Shown one piece after another: positions 26,434-35,625 of a stretch of 43,362 nucleotides of DNA; the stretch's first letter is position 1, and each line of letters begins with the position of its first letter. Source of the stretch: Paenibacillus taihuensis (GTDB taxonomy: Bacteria > Bacillota > Bacilli > Paenibacillales > Paenibacillaceae). The notes beneath the pieces are model-generated. The model had not been told where the DNA came from and did no database searches. It saw only the letters and a program-made list of their open reading frames with translations. The translations under genes and the position numbers were made by a program. The DNA lies in the NCBI RefSeq assembly GCF_003386535.1, contig NZ_QTTN01000050.1:1-43362 (forward strand), read 5' to 3'.

Positions 26434-26470
26434 AAAGCTAAGATGCGTTTTTAGGCTCATCTTAGCTTCT
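26434..26470 (-). terminator. intrinsic terminator of sspF
   Basis: AAGCTAAGATG and CATCTTAGCTT form an 11-bp stem with TTTTCTT behind it on the minus strand. Confidence 0.85.
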
Positions 26471-26484
26471 TTCGAAATCGCTTA

Positions 26485-26871
26485 TTAATGCGGATAGTGG
26501 TTTGGCTGCTGCTGCGCCGGCTGCGCCGCTTGGTGCATGTACGCCGGGACGGTTACGCGGCTGGCCGGAGACTCCGTGCGCGAATTAGCGGCATAGGACT
26601 GCTGCTGCGGCATATAAGTCGTTCTGCCTGTCTGCTGATTCTGAGGCTGATAGGCGGCGGTATACGCGGCTGACTGTTGCCCTTGCTGCTGTGCTTGGTA
26701 CTGCTTCGCTACAGCCTGCTCAGCGAGCTGAATCGCGCGCTTCACCATGTTGCCGGCATCCTTCGCTTTAATCGCTCCCCAGCCTTCCTTCTGGACGGTG
26801 TCGTAGAAGCCCAGCTCCTTCGCCAGCTCCTTCTTCATCTCCTCGCTCATCATACGGTTTCTGCGGGACAC
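26485..26871 (-). CDS. sspF: SspF-type small acid-soluble spore protein with long Gln-rich tail
   Basis: A 128-residue protein. The first 60 residues match SspF of Bacillus ([20 protein letters not shown], then the [19 protein letters not shown] block), a minor alpha/beta-type spore DNA-binding protein that in Bacillus is only about 60 residues. The remaining 65-70 residues are rich in Gln, Ala, Tyr and Pro with no known fold. The start is a GTG with AGGAGG 7 nt upstream. A forespore-type promoter lies upstream and a terminator follows the gene. Confidence 0.9.
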   Translation of the reverse strand: MSRRNRMMSEEMKKELAKELGFYDTVQKEGWGAIKAKDAGNMVKRAIQLAEQAVAKQYQAQQQGQQSAAYTAAYQPQNQQTGRTTYMPQQQSYAANSRTESPASRVTVPAYMHQAAQPAQQQPNHYPH

Positions 26872-26933
26872 ACAATCGCCTCCTGTAAGATTGCTCGTTC
26901 AAATGCGCTGAGCCCATTCTCGGATCGTATCTT

Positions 26934-26964
26934 TAGTATGTGTACCTGCCGGACCTTCTCATAC
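26934..26964 (-). promoter_or_regulatory. sigma-G-like promoter of sspF
   Basis: CATACTA (26934-26940) is a perfect sigma-G -10. GTATG (26960-26964) fits the -35 but with a 19-bp gap, slightly long. Confidence 0.55.
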
Positions 26965-26978
26965 AGCCGTATGTATAT

Positions 26979-27038
26979 AAAAAAAGTGCAGATGCTGCCA
27001 GGTTGGAGCAAGCCCGCTCCTACTGGCGACATCTGCAC
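26979..27038 (-). terminator. long intrinsic terminator of veg
   Basis: A multi-segment stem (GTGCAGATG pairing with CATCTGCAC at its base, further pairing with small internal loops inside) is followed by seven T on the minus strand. It is among the strongest terminators in the window. Confidence 0.92.
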
Positions 27039-27075
27039 ATGTACTGCAATTGCAATTTTGTATTTCAGCTGCAAT

Positions 27076-27348
27076 TCACTGTATATACGTAATGCGTACC
27101 TGACCATCATCGCTGTCGACCGTCACTTCAACGGACTCCGTCAAAATGTCAGCGTAGCTGTAGGAGACACGCTTGAATGCATGCTGATCCTGATCAAGCC
27201 TGACAATAAATACAGAAGGGTAGATTTCTTCTAACACACCGGTCCGTTCAATAGTCTTTCGACGACCACCGTTTGCACGAAGACGTATTTTGGATCCGAC
27301 ATGGGTTTCCAAACTGCGTTTGATTTCCAATAGCGCATTTTTTGCCAT
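27076..27348 (-). CDS. veg: Veg protein
   Basis: A 90-residue Veg/DUF1021 protein. In Bacillus it is very highly expressed and affects biofilm formation and spore outgrowth; the mechanism is not settled. The sequence is typical ([40 protein letters not shown]). Two near-consensus promoters lie upstream and a strong terminator downstream, matching very high expression of a single gene. Confidence 0.96.
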   Translation of the reverse strand: MAKNALLEIKRSLETHVGSKIRLRANGGRRKTIERTGVLEEIYPSVFIVRLDQDQHAFKRVSYSYADILTESVEVTVDSDDGQVRITYIQ

Positions 27349-27375
27349 TGTGCACTACCACCTCTTTCCTTGTCC

Positions 27376-27404
27376 ATTATAACCAATGAGAGGTGGTTTG
27401 TCAA
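27376..27404 (-). promoter_or_regulatory. veg promoter P1 (consensus sigma-A)
   Basis: TTGACA (27399-27404), 17 bp, TATAAT (27376-27381): full consensus on the minus strand. Confidence 0.93.
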
Positions 27405-27413
27405 AAAATAATA

Positions 27414-27443
27414 ATTATAACAGCGGTCTTAACACCGTGTCAA
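27414..27443 (-). promoter_or_regulatory. veg promoter P2 (consensus hexamers)
   Basis: TTGACA (27438-27443), 18 bp, TATAAT (27414-27419), in tandem with P1 and just upstream of it. Confidence 0.88.
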
Positions 27444-27498
27444 TAATTATTAAGTTTGTTTTAGCAACTCATGTATATTTTATCCTTGCACAGCCATA

Positions 27499-28374
27499 TT
27501 ATACGGTTGGCTTCACGCCAACAAGCGCTTTCGGCTTCGGCATGCCCACTCTAAACTTGCCGAGTGTCTCAATGCCTCCAACGCCGTCGATGCCGCTAAT
27601 CGTGCCATGGATGACGTCAGAGAGGTTGATGGTTTCCCGGATGGACGTGTAGCTCGCTTTAATGGCGACATAGACCGGGTCAAGCGCGTGAATGAGCACG
27701 CGGCCTGGCGAGCTCGCGAAGTTCGAGCCGGACTGCAGCAGCGCCTCGTAATGGGACTGGCAGGCGCCGGCGATGACGATCAGATTGTCTCTGCTCTTCT
27801 CATACTGACGGGCAATACGGACGGCGTCGACAAAGTTCTGCGAATTCTTGTAGCTGGCGAGGTTGTGCAGCTCATCGCGATTGCTTGTTTTGAGCACGCC
27901 GTCATGGCCTGTAATGACGATAATATCCGGCTTGATTTGCGGGAGCAGGCGGTATACGACATCGGCCATCTGCGACTCGTGCACATAAACGCCATAAGCA
28001 GGCACTCGCATCTGTGTATACAGTTGCATGCTCTTCTTCATATAATTATTGTCCCCATCGAGATGAAGGACTTTTCCGGGCACCTCAAAATAAGGGTGGT
28101 TTTCACTCTGCGCGCGTGCAAGCTCGCGCTCAAGCGCCTGCCGCTCTCGCTGCTCCTGCATCCGCAGTGTCGACTCATTTGCTTTGATGCGAGCCTGCCT
28201 GGCGGCGCCTGACGATTCCGGATCGTTCACTACCGATAAATCGACAATAGGCGCGTCTGCAAGCAGACGATAGTCGGTTCCCTTCAAAACGGCCGTTTGT
28301 TCTAGCATTGTCGCAACACGAAAAAGGACGTCCCCGCCATAGGATTTGCGGACGACCAGGTCCCCTTGCTTCAT
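27499..28374 (-). CDS. yabG: sporulation-specific protease YabG
   Basis: About 291 residues of the YabG peptidase family (U57). Recognisable parts are GDLVVRKSYGGDVLFRV near the start, PDIIVITGHDGVLK, LIVIAGACQSHYEALLQSG and the C-terminal DGVGGIETLGKFRVGMP. YabG processes coat proteins in the mother cell. The ATG at 28374 has GAGGTG 8 nt upstream; a TTG at 28380 opens the same frame. Confidence 0.95.
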   Translation of the reverse strand: MKQGDLVVRKSYGGDVLFRVATMLEQTAVLKGTDYRLLADAPIVDLSVVNDPESSGAARQARIKANESTLRMQEQRERQALERELARAQSENHPYFEVPGKVLHLDGDNNYMKKSMQLYTQMRVPAYGVYVHESQMADVVYRLLPQIKPDIIVITGHDGVLKTSNRDELHNLASYKNSQNFVDAVRIARQYEKSRDNLIVIAGACQSHYEALLQSGSNFASSPGRVLIHALDPVYVAIKASYTSIRETINLSDVIHGTISGIDGVGGIETLGKFRVGMPKPKALVGVKPTV

Positions 28375-28440
28375 GGGCAAATCACCTCTTCGTCTATCCT
28401 ATGGGGAGACGCCCTTGAAGGTGCGCTTCCGATTAACTTT

Positions 28441-29906
<1,466 letters not shown>

Positions 29907-29943
29907 AGGGTCCTCGTTCATTCCTTCCCTTCAAACAACATAC

Positions 29944-29969
29944 AAAAAGAAGAGGCATCGCCTCTTCTT
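29944..29969 (-). terminator. intrinsic terminator of yabE
   Basis: AAGAAGAGGC and GCCTCTTCTT form a 10-bp stem with TTTTT behind it on the minus strand, about 75 bp past the yabE stop. Confidence 0.85.
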
Positions 29970-30044
29970 ATGATGGCATATTTACGTGCAAAATACGATA
30001 TGAATGAAGAAGAAATACCCATACACTGCTGGCCGTATCTCTTC

Positions 30045-31193
30045 TTACAGCGCTTCTGGCTTCTTTGGTCCTAGTATGTAGACCGTGTAACCACGCTTCA
30101 AACCGAATCTGTCGGCATACGACTCGCTGTCGAAGTAAACATCGATCTTGTTTCCTTTGACCGCACTGCCCGTATCTTCCGCACGACGGAAGCCGATGCC
30201 CTCGATATATACCCACCAGCCGATTGGAATGACCTTCGGATCAACCGCAATTGTCCGGCCTTCCTGTACACGTGCGCCTGATGCGGTAATACCGTATTCC
30301 GGATGGTTCTTCCCTTTGCCTGTCGATGCGACGCCGGCCGAATAGGCCGTCAGTGTCACGTTGCGAAGTACCTTCTTCGAACTGAACGTAACTCCACGCT
30401 TCGTCATCGTTGTAACGGCTGGCGATTTGGCCGACAGCATCGTTACCTTCGGCTCAGGCTTTTTCGTGCCTATGGCTACGATTTGATTCACGGCAGAAGA
30501 CTTCGTCATCTTCTCCACGAGTGTCTGTGATACAAGAACGCCGTCCTGGAACACTCTCTCGTACCGTTTCACAATCGCGCCTTGCTTACCCGTCTGGACA
30601 AGCTTTTCTTTCCCAAGTGCCAGCTTCGGATCATCCTGTTTCACAACTGTGAAAGGAACAGGGATCGTACTCTCGGAGTACGCCTTCGAGATCCGAGTAA
30701 CTGTAATTACCATATTTGGCTTTAGCGAAGACGTTAATGGAGGTACGACTTTATCTTGATTGCGTACCGTTATGTTAGCCTGATCCATCACCGCGGCTAC
30801 CGTTTTTTCTGTCGTGTACAACGTCTTTGCTTTGCCGTCTGCCCTTACAACTAAAGGTACCGCTTGATCGATTACGACGCGGTCGCCATCTTCAATTCCG
30901 CCTTCCAGCGGCATCGACACTTTATCATAAGCGCCGACAGTAATGGCTTGTTCATCCAGTAGGCGTTGAAGGGACCATTGTTTTGTCGAAACAATCGTTT
31001 CTCGTCCATTCACTACTACGGATACGTGCTTATCAGCCGTCCCGTGCAACAACACCAAAAACATGAAAGTCATAGCGATTGAGATCAGAGCGCTTAGAAC
31101 AATTAAACGCACGTTCTCATGCTTCCATCGCAATGCGAAAGACATGCTGGATGATCGTTTCCCATGGGTGTCCTTCATCTGGAGTGCTCCCAT
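30045..31193 (-). CDS. yabE: YabE-type cell-wall protein: DUF348 x2, G5 and 3D domains
   Basis: A 382-residue protein with one N-terminal membrane segment (VRLIVLSALISIAMTFMFLV), two DUF348 repeats (about residues 58-165), a G5 domain (about 170-240) and a C-terminal 3D domain with its three aspartates (AVDPKVIP, AEDTGSA, KIDVYF). Such resuscitation-promoting-factor-like (Sps/Rpf-fold) proteins act as peptidoglycan lytic enzymes at the cell surface. The ATG follows AAGGAGG. Transcription passes through a cyclic-di-AMP riboswitch and terminator. Confidence 0.94.
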   Translation of the reverse strand: MGALQMKDTHGKRSSSMSFALRWKHENVRLIVLSALISIAMTFMFLVLLHGTADKHVSVVVNGRETIVSTKQWSLQRLLDEQAITVGAYDKVSMPLEGGIEDGDRVVIDQAVPLVVRADGKAKTLYTTEKTVAAVMDQANITVRNQDKVVPPLTSSLKPNMVITVTRISKAYSESTIPVPFTVVKQDDPKLALGKEKLVQTGKQGAIVKRYERVFQDGVLVSQTLVEKMTKSSAVNQIVAIGTKKPEPKVTMLSAKSPAVTTMTKRGVTFSSKKVLRNVTLTAYSAGVASTGKGKNHPEYGITASGARVQEGRTIAVDPKVIPIGWWVYIEGIGFRRAEDTGSAVKGNKIDVYFDSESYADRFGLKRGYTVYILGPKKPEAL

Positions 31194-31354
31194 TTCTTCG
31201 GTCCTCCTTACATAGCCCCGCCGCCTTGTTACGCATGATACTTAGACGCGACTATTGAGATTTGGCGTGCGAGCCGCACGCATTTCCAATCTATCTTCAC
31301 CTCCGTGCCCGTTCCATGATACGCCCTGTGTCGTCACATTATGCTTTCTTTCAA

Positions 31355-31398
31355 ACAAAAAAGAAGCCCGACGACAGAGGATCTGTTTCGTGGCTTCC
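31355..31398 (-). terminator. expression-platform terminator of the yabE riboswitch
   Basis: GAAGCC ... GGGCTTC with an inner ACAGA/TCTGT stem is followed by TTTTTT on the minus strand. It lies directly after the aptamer, fitting an off-switch. Confidence 0.8.
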
Positions 31399-31440
31399 CA
31401 TTTCGACACGGGTAGCATGGATTGCATGCACGAGGTTGAT

Positions 31441-31737
31441 CTCTCTTCATTACGCTGGCGAGGTTAGCTGTCGGATTCGGGCGTGAGAGTCGCCCTATTC
31501 GCTCGTGACGTGTTAATAATGCTTTCAAACACGTCAGTCGCAAAATTCACCCCTAGAAGAATTCATGTTGACCACTGCCTGCATCTTAGCGCAATTCAAT
31601 TCACCTAAGGTGGTGAGATGATTTCGCTTTCGCGCAAAATGATTGTCGCCAATTCGGCGTCATTCATTTTCGCTTGCTACAATCAGTTTCAACAATTGGT
31701 TCCCCCGCTCTCCACATCGGTGGAGATTAAGCGCTTA
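31441..31737 (-). promoter_or_regulatory. cyclic-di-AMP riboswitch (ydaO/yuaA), long-arm variant
   Basis: The minus strand holds the diagnostic blocks of the class: AAGCGCTTAATC at the 5' side, GCGGGGGAACCAA, TAGGGGTGAATT, AGGGCGACTCTCACGCCCG and the highly conserved CCGAATCCGACAGCTAACCT segment (31459-31480) followed by AGCGTAATGAAGAGAG. CGCT/AGCG can close P1. Between GGGGGAACC and GGGGTGAAT, usually joined by a short hairpin, there are about 140 nt that can close as AATTGTTGA with TCAAC-ATG-AATT. The ligand is known for the family; binding is expected to lower yabE transcription. Confidence 0.87.
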
Positions 31738-31774
31738 TTGGAAAAGGAATACAAGTTTTGTTGCTCTGAAATGA

Positions 31775-31804
31775 ATCATACAGTCTATCGCCGCACATTG
31801 TAAA
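31775..31804 (-). promoter_or_regulatory. sigma-A promoter of the riboswitch-yabE transcript
   Basis: TTTACA (31799-31804), 18 bp, TATGAT (31775-31780) on the minus strand, about 40 bp before the aptamer. Confidence 0.65.
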
Positions 31805-31929
31805 GAACTGATTAATGACGATTTTAACGAATTTTTAGGAAAATCCCGTGAATTCTGCTTGATTTCTGGAGCGAAAGTTAGTTTTTTCACCGAAATGGTC
31901 CCAAATACTTACTTTCACTCTCATTTTCA

Positions 31930-32703
31930 CTACATTCCAAAACATTTCAGTGCATTTTCGGTCGTGATTTTTTCGATTTCCTCCACTGATTTGCCCGTTA
32001 GCTCCGCCATCGTATTTGCTACGAGACGGACGAAAACCGATTCATTTCGCTTCCCTCTATGGGGATGCGGGGCCAGATACGGGGCATCTGTCTCGATTAG
32101 CAGCCGGTCGAGCGGAACATGCGCAAGCACCTCTTTCGGCACTCGTGCATTTTGGAATGTAAGCGGTCCCCCGAACGATATATAGAAGTTCATATCGAGG
32201 CATTGCTTCGCCGTTTCCCAGCTTCCAGAGAAGCAGTGCATGACGCCGCCGACCTCTTTGGCCCCCTCTTCGCGAAGCAGCCTGACGACATCCTCGTGCG
32301 CATCACGGTTATGGATGACAATTGGCATCTTCTTCTCTTTCGCAAGCCCGATCTGCTGCCGGAATACACGCTGCTGCACATCCTTCGGCGACGTATCCCA
32401 GTGATAGTCGAGACCGATTTCTCCAATCGCGACAACCTTCGGATGATCGCATAAAGATGCAATCCATTCCAGATCCTCCGGCAGCATGTCGATGCTGTCC
32501 ACGGGATGCCAGCCGACCGCGGCATAGATGAATGAATATTGCTCCGCCAGCGCAATGGTCGTCGGAATCGTCTCCCGGTTAAAACCGATATTGATCAGCT
32601 TATGTACACCTGCAGCTTGTGCTCTTTCGATAACTTCCGCACGGTCCTCGTCGAATTTTGGCGAGTCTAAATGGGTATGTGTGTCGATTAACATGGGTAC
32701 CAA
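31930..32703 (-). CDS. TatD-family metal-dependent hydrolase
   Basis: A 257-residue TIM-barrel hydrolase with the metal motif IDTHTHLD, then AIGEIGLDYHWD, VIHNRDAH, MHCFSG and LIETDAPYLAPHPHRGKRN. Relatives are 3'-5' exonucleases or D-aminoacyl-tRNA deacylases; the Bacillus orthologue is yabD. A TTG at 32703 has AAGGAG 5 nt upstream; the ATG at 32694 is the alternative. It follows the HD-domain gene by 12 bp, so the two are probably co-transcribed. Confidence 0.93.
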   Translation of the reverse strand: MVPMLIDTHTHLDSPKFDEDRAEVIERAQAAGVHKLINIGFNRETIPTTIALAEQYSFIYAAVGWHPVDSIDMLPEDLEWIASLCDHPKVVAIGEIGLDYHWDTSPKDVQQRVFRQQIGLAKEKKMPIVIHNRDAHEDVVRLLREEGAKEVGGVMHCFSGSWETAKQCLDMNFYISFGGPLTFQNARVPKEVLAHVPLDRLLIETDAPYLAPHPHRGKRNESVFVRLVANTMAELTGKSVEEIEKITTENALKCFGM

Positions 32704-32715
32704 AGTAACTCCTTT

Positions 32716-34032
32716 CTACATTAAAGCAAATATTTCGCGCAAATTCGCAGGGAGCTTCGAAACTGATTCACGAAGCGGTTCCTCCGGGTAATAGAGATGG
32801 TACTTGCCTTGATGGATACCTGTGATGGACCGAATGATATCGGAACGCTCGGATATTTCCGACAACTGGTCGTCAGGTCCCAACAGCAGAATCGGCGGTT
32901 TTTCTTCTTTGCCTGCAGCCTGTGCCGCGTCAGGTCGATAAACATCGTAGGGCATGTCGTAAGGAAAGTCAATTTCCAGATGATAATCCGGATTGAGCCC
33001 AATCGCTCGGAAATGCTTGCGGATGTCTTGCCACAATCCCTCATCGCCATAGTCCATCGTTACATATTTATACAGCTTCCGGTTCAGGAATCGGCGGCAT
33101 AGATCAGCAAGCACCTCATCCTGCTCCTTCACCCACTGGCTAAAGGCGGTCTGAACGAGCGCCTCGTCTAGAGCCAAGTAACCTTCAAGATCAATCGTTC
33201 CCTTAATTAGGTGCTTCAGCGGATCGATCATCCAATTAAATGTAAAGCCAGCCGCATACAGCTCCTTCGCCCTGCGAAAGATTTGCCTTAGAATAATCTC
33301 CGAACTGCGCGTCACAGGATGAAAGTACACCTGCCAATACATCTGATACCGCGACATGAGATAGTCCTCGACCGCGTGCATGCCGCTCTCTTTCACTACA
33401 ATTCTTCCCTGATAGGGGCGAAGTACTCGCAATATCCGCTCAAGGTCAAAAGTGCCGTAGTTTACGCCCGTAAAATACGCATCCCGGAGCAGATAATCCA
33501 TTCGGTCCGCATCCATTTGGCTCGACACGAGACTGATAACAATGGGCTCATGATACGTCTTGCAGATGACCGCCGCAATCCGCTCCGGATAGGAAGGATC
33601 ATAGGCTCTGAGCACGGCGTTAATTTCTGTTTCTTCTAATAATAGGCGGCAAGTCCACTCCTCATGATTCGTATCGAAAATCTCTTCTATAGAATGCGAG
33701 AAGGGACCATGGCCAATGTCGTGCAGCAGTGCCGCACATAGTGCAACAAGCTTCTCCTCCGTCGGCCAATCCGCGTAGCCGCCGCGTTCGAACTGGGATA
33801 TGATCTTGCGGGTAATTTCATAGACCCCTAGTGAATGGGAGAATCGACTATGCTCTGCGCCATGAAAGGTCAAGTAGGAGGTGCCAAGCTGGCGAATACG
33901 CCGCAGCCGCTGAAATTCTCTCGTATTGATCAGATCCCAGATCAGGTGATCCTGCACGTAAATGTACTTATGAACCGGATCCTTAAATACTTTCTCCTCC
34001 GCCAATCGCTCCTTGCGCTTACGAGCTGCCAT
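32716..34032 (-). CDS. HD-domain phosphohydrolase (YwfO/EF1143-like, dNTPase-type)
   Basis: About 438 residues. The HD metal site is visible: HSRFSHSLGVYEI, LHDIGHGPFSHSIEEIF and a later LVSSQMDADRMDYLLRDAYF. Characterised relatives such as Enterococcus EF1143 are dNTP triphosphohydrolases. The ATG at 34032 has AAAGGAG upstream; the frame is open to 34059 without a ribosome-binding site. In Bacillus metS (metG) precedes tatD at this position. Here this gene does, and it is divergent from abrB with several Spo0A-type boxes between. Confidence 0.88.
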   Translation of the reverse strand: MAARKRKERLAEEKVFKDPVHKYIYVQDHLIWDLINTREFQRLRRIRQLGTSYLTFHGAEHSRFSHSLGVYEITRKIISQFERGGYADWPTEEKLVALCAALLHDIGHGPFSHSIEEIFDTNHEEWTCRLLLEETEINAVLRAYDPSYPERIAAVICKTYHEPIVISLVSSQMDADRMDYLLRDAYFTGVNYGTFDLERILRVLRPYQGRIVVKESGMHAVEDYLMSRYQMYWQVYFHPVTRSSEIILRQIFRRAKELYAAGFTFNWMIDPLKHLIKGTIDLEGYLALDEALVQTAFSQWVKEQDEVLADLCRRFLNRKLYKYVTMDYGDEGLWQDIRKHFRAIGLNPDYHLEIDFPYDMPYDVYRPDAAQAAGKEEKPPILLLGPDDQLSEISERSDIIRSITGIHQGKYHLYYPEEPLRESVSKLPANLREIFALM

Positions 34033-34060
34033 TTCCAAATCACTCCTTTTAGTGTTCATG

Positions 34061-34102
34061 GTTTCGACACAATAGTCAGAGTTTTGTCGAATGTTGTCGC
34101 AA
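34061..34102. promoter_or_regulatory. cluster of three Spo0A-type boxes
   Basis: GTTTCGACACA (inverted TGTCGAAAC, 34061-34071), TTTTGTCGAAT (34082-34092) and TTGTCGCAA (34094-34102) resemble the 0A box TTTGTCGAAA. They lie just upstream of the HD-domain gene. Confidence 0.5.
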
Positions 34103-34208
34103 TTTCATTTCCAATCTCGTTTCAAATATTGTACGATAGAAATCGTAAGTATAACTAGCATTAAAGCTATACCTGACGTCACTGGTCATATTTACCGTCA
34201 AATCGTCG

Positions 34209-34237
34209 TTGACTATTTTGGGAAACGTTGGTATTAT
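34209..34237 (+). promoter_or_regulatory. sigma-A promoter of abrB
   Basis: TTGACT (34209-34214), 17 bp, TATTAT (34232-34237). The start should fall near 34244. Confidence 0.8.
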
Positions 34238-34256
34238 AAAAGCATTAATTGATGGA

Positions 34257-34267
34257 TTTTGTCGAAT
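34257..34267 (+). promoter_or_regulatory. Spo0A box downstream of the abrB start
   Basis: TTTTGTCGAAT is centred about 17 bp past the expected start of abrB transcription, the arrangement by which Spo0A~P represses abrB in Bacillus. Confidence 0.68.
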
Positions 34268-34306
34268 CGTGACGATATATACTAGTACGAGGGGAAATGA
34301 TAGATC

Positions 34307-34561
34307 ATGATGAAATCGACAGGCATTGTACGTAAAGTAGATGAGCTCGGACGTGTTGTAATTCCTATCGAGTTGCGCCGTACGCTTGGTATTGGCGAGA
34401 AGGACGCACTCGAGATTTATGTAGACGGCGAACGGATTATGCTGAAGAAGTATGAACCTGCTTGTATCTTCTGCGGCAATGCAGAGAACGTAGCTTACTT
34501 CAAGGGCAAAATCGTTTGCAACGCTTGTTTGACTGAAATGCCGTCTCCTGTTACAAAATAA
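34307..34561 (+). CDS. abrB: transition-state regulator AbrB
   Basis: An 84-residue regulator. Residues 1-53 are nearly identical to Bacillus AbrB (MKSTGIVRKVDELGRVVIPI, ELRRTLGIGEKDALEIYVDG). The C-terminal part differs: it carries CIFC and CNAC knuckles 15 residues apart, suggesting a small zinc ribbon in place of the Bacillus multimerisation tail. AbrB represses stationary-phase genes such as spoVG. It is one of two plus-strand genes and ends at its own terminator. Confidence 0.95.
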   Translation: MMKSTGIVRKVDELGRVVIPIELRRTLGIGEKDALEIYVDGERIMLKKYEPACIFCGNAENVAYFKGKIVCNACLTEMPSPVTK

Positions 34562-34636
34562 GAGACAAACTGAGAATTATAGGTTATAATACAATTATCC
34601 GATATGTTAATTCTAACCTTTTTATACTCCTTGATG

Positions 34637-34674
34637 CCCCCCTTAAGCCTATACGGCCAGGGGGGTCTTTTTTT
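34637..34674 (+). terminator. intrinsic terminator of abrB
   Basis: CCCCCC (34637-34642) and GGGGGG (34660-34665) form a stem with inner pairing of GCC/GGC, followed by TCTTTTTTT on the plus strand. Confidence 0.88.
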
Positions 34675-34731
34675 GTCTCGCCAATCTCGCCAACCTCGCA
34701 TCAAGGACTCATGCTAACACGGTACCATGCC

Positions 34732-35625
34732 TTATTTCTTCATTACTTCATTATAAACATCCCGCTTCTGCAGGCCGCGATCCTGTGCCGTTCGTTTGAT
34801 CGCTTCCTTGCGGTCCTCTCCCTGCTCCTCATAACGGCTTACATGCTCCTCCAGACTTAGCGTCTCCCACCAATTCTGCTCGCTTTGTCTGAGCTCCGCC
34901 GCTTCTTCCTTGCTCACGCCTGCAATCACAAGACAATATTCGCCTAGCGGCGGATGCTCCTCCAGCCAGCTGATGCATTCGGAGATTGTGCCGCGAGCGA
35001 TCTCTTCATGGCGCTTCGTCAGCTCGCGCACCATCGCCATGCGGCGGTCGCCCCACTGCTCGAACATCACTGGCAGTGTCTTCGTAATCCGGTGCGGCGA
35101 CTCATAGCACAGAATCGTCCCTTCCTGCCGCTGCAGCTGCTGGAGCCAATTCGTTAACGGCTTTCGGTCGCGCGGCGGAAAGCCCGCGAAGAAGAAATTA
35201 TCGGTCGACAGCCCGGATACGATGAGCGCCGACAGCGCTGCGTTGGCGCCAGGAATCGGCACGACCGCTATCCCCCGCTCCGCTGCCGCGGCAGCAAGAT
35301 CCGCGCCGGGGTCCGAGATTGCCGGAAGCCCGGCATCGCTGACGAGCGCGATCGATTGGCCGGTTTCCAGCAGCCGGATCAGCTCCGGTCCGCTCGCGTC
35401 CTTGTTATGCTCATGATAGCTGACGAGGCGCGTCGCGATTTCAAAATGCGCGAGAAGTTTGCGCGTCTGCCTTGTATCCTCCGCTGCGATCAGGTCTACT
35501 TCCTTCAGCGTCCGGATCGCGCGAAACGTCATGTCCTCCAGGTTCCCAATCGGCGTACCGACCAAGTAGAGAGTGCCGATATCACCGCGCTGTCCCTCTG
35601 TACTAAAACTACGTTGTACGATCAT
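34732..35625 (-). CDS. rsmI: 16S rRNA 2'-O-methyltransferase RsmI
   Basis: A 297-residue SAM-dependent enzyme that methylates C1402 in 16S rRNA. It has the tetrapyrrole-methylase-like fold: GTLYLVGTPIGNLEDMTF, AAEDTRQTRKLL, SDAGLPAISDPG and VVPIPGANAALSAL. The ATG overlaps the trmN6 stop (ATGA). Order trmN6 - (yazA in Bacillus) - rsmI is kept but no yazA (GIY-YIG) gene is present. Confidence 0.96.
   Translation of the reverse strand: MIVQRSFSTEGQRGDIGTLYLVGTPIGNLEDMTFRAIRTLKEVDLIAAEDTRQTRKLLAHFEIATRLVSYHEHNKDASGPELIRLLETGQSIALVSDAGLPAISDPGADLAAAAAERGIAVVPIPGANAALSALIVSGLSTDNFFFAGFPPRDRKPLTNWLQQLQRQEGTILCYESPHRITKTLPVMFEQWGDRRMAMVRELTKRHEEIARGTISECISWLEEHPPLGEYCLVIAGVSKEEAAELRQSEQNWWETLSLEEHVSRYEEQGEDRKEAIKRTAQDRGLQKRDVYNEVMKK

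Noticed and set aside
31618..31803. Plus-strand frame of 61 codons
   Set aside because: It overlaps the yabE promoter and riboswitch on the other strand and shows no family features.
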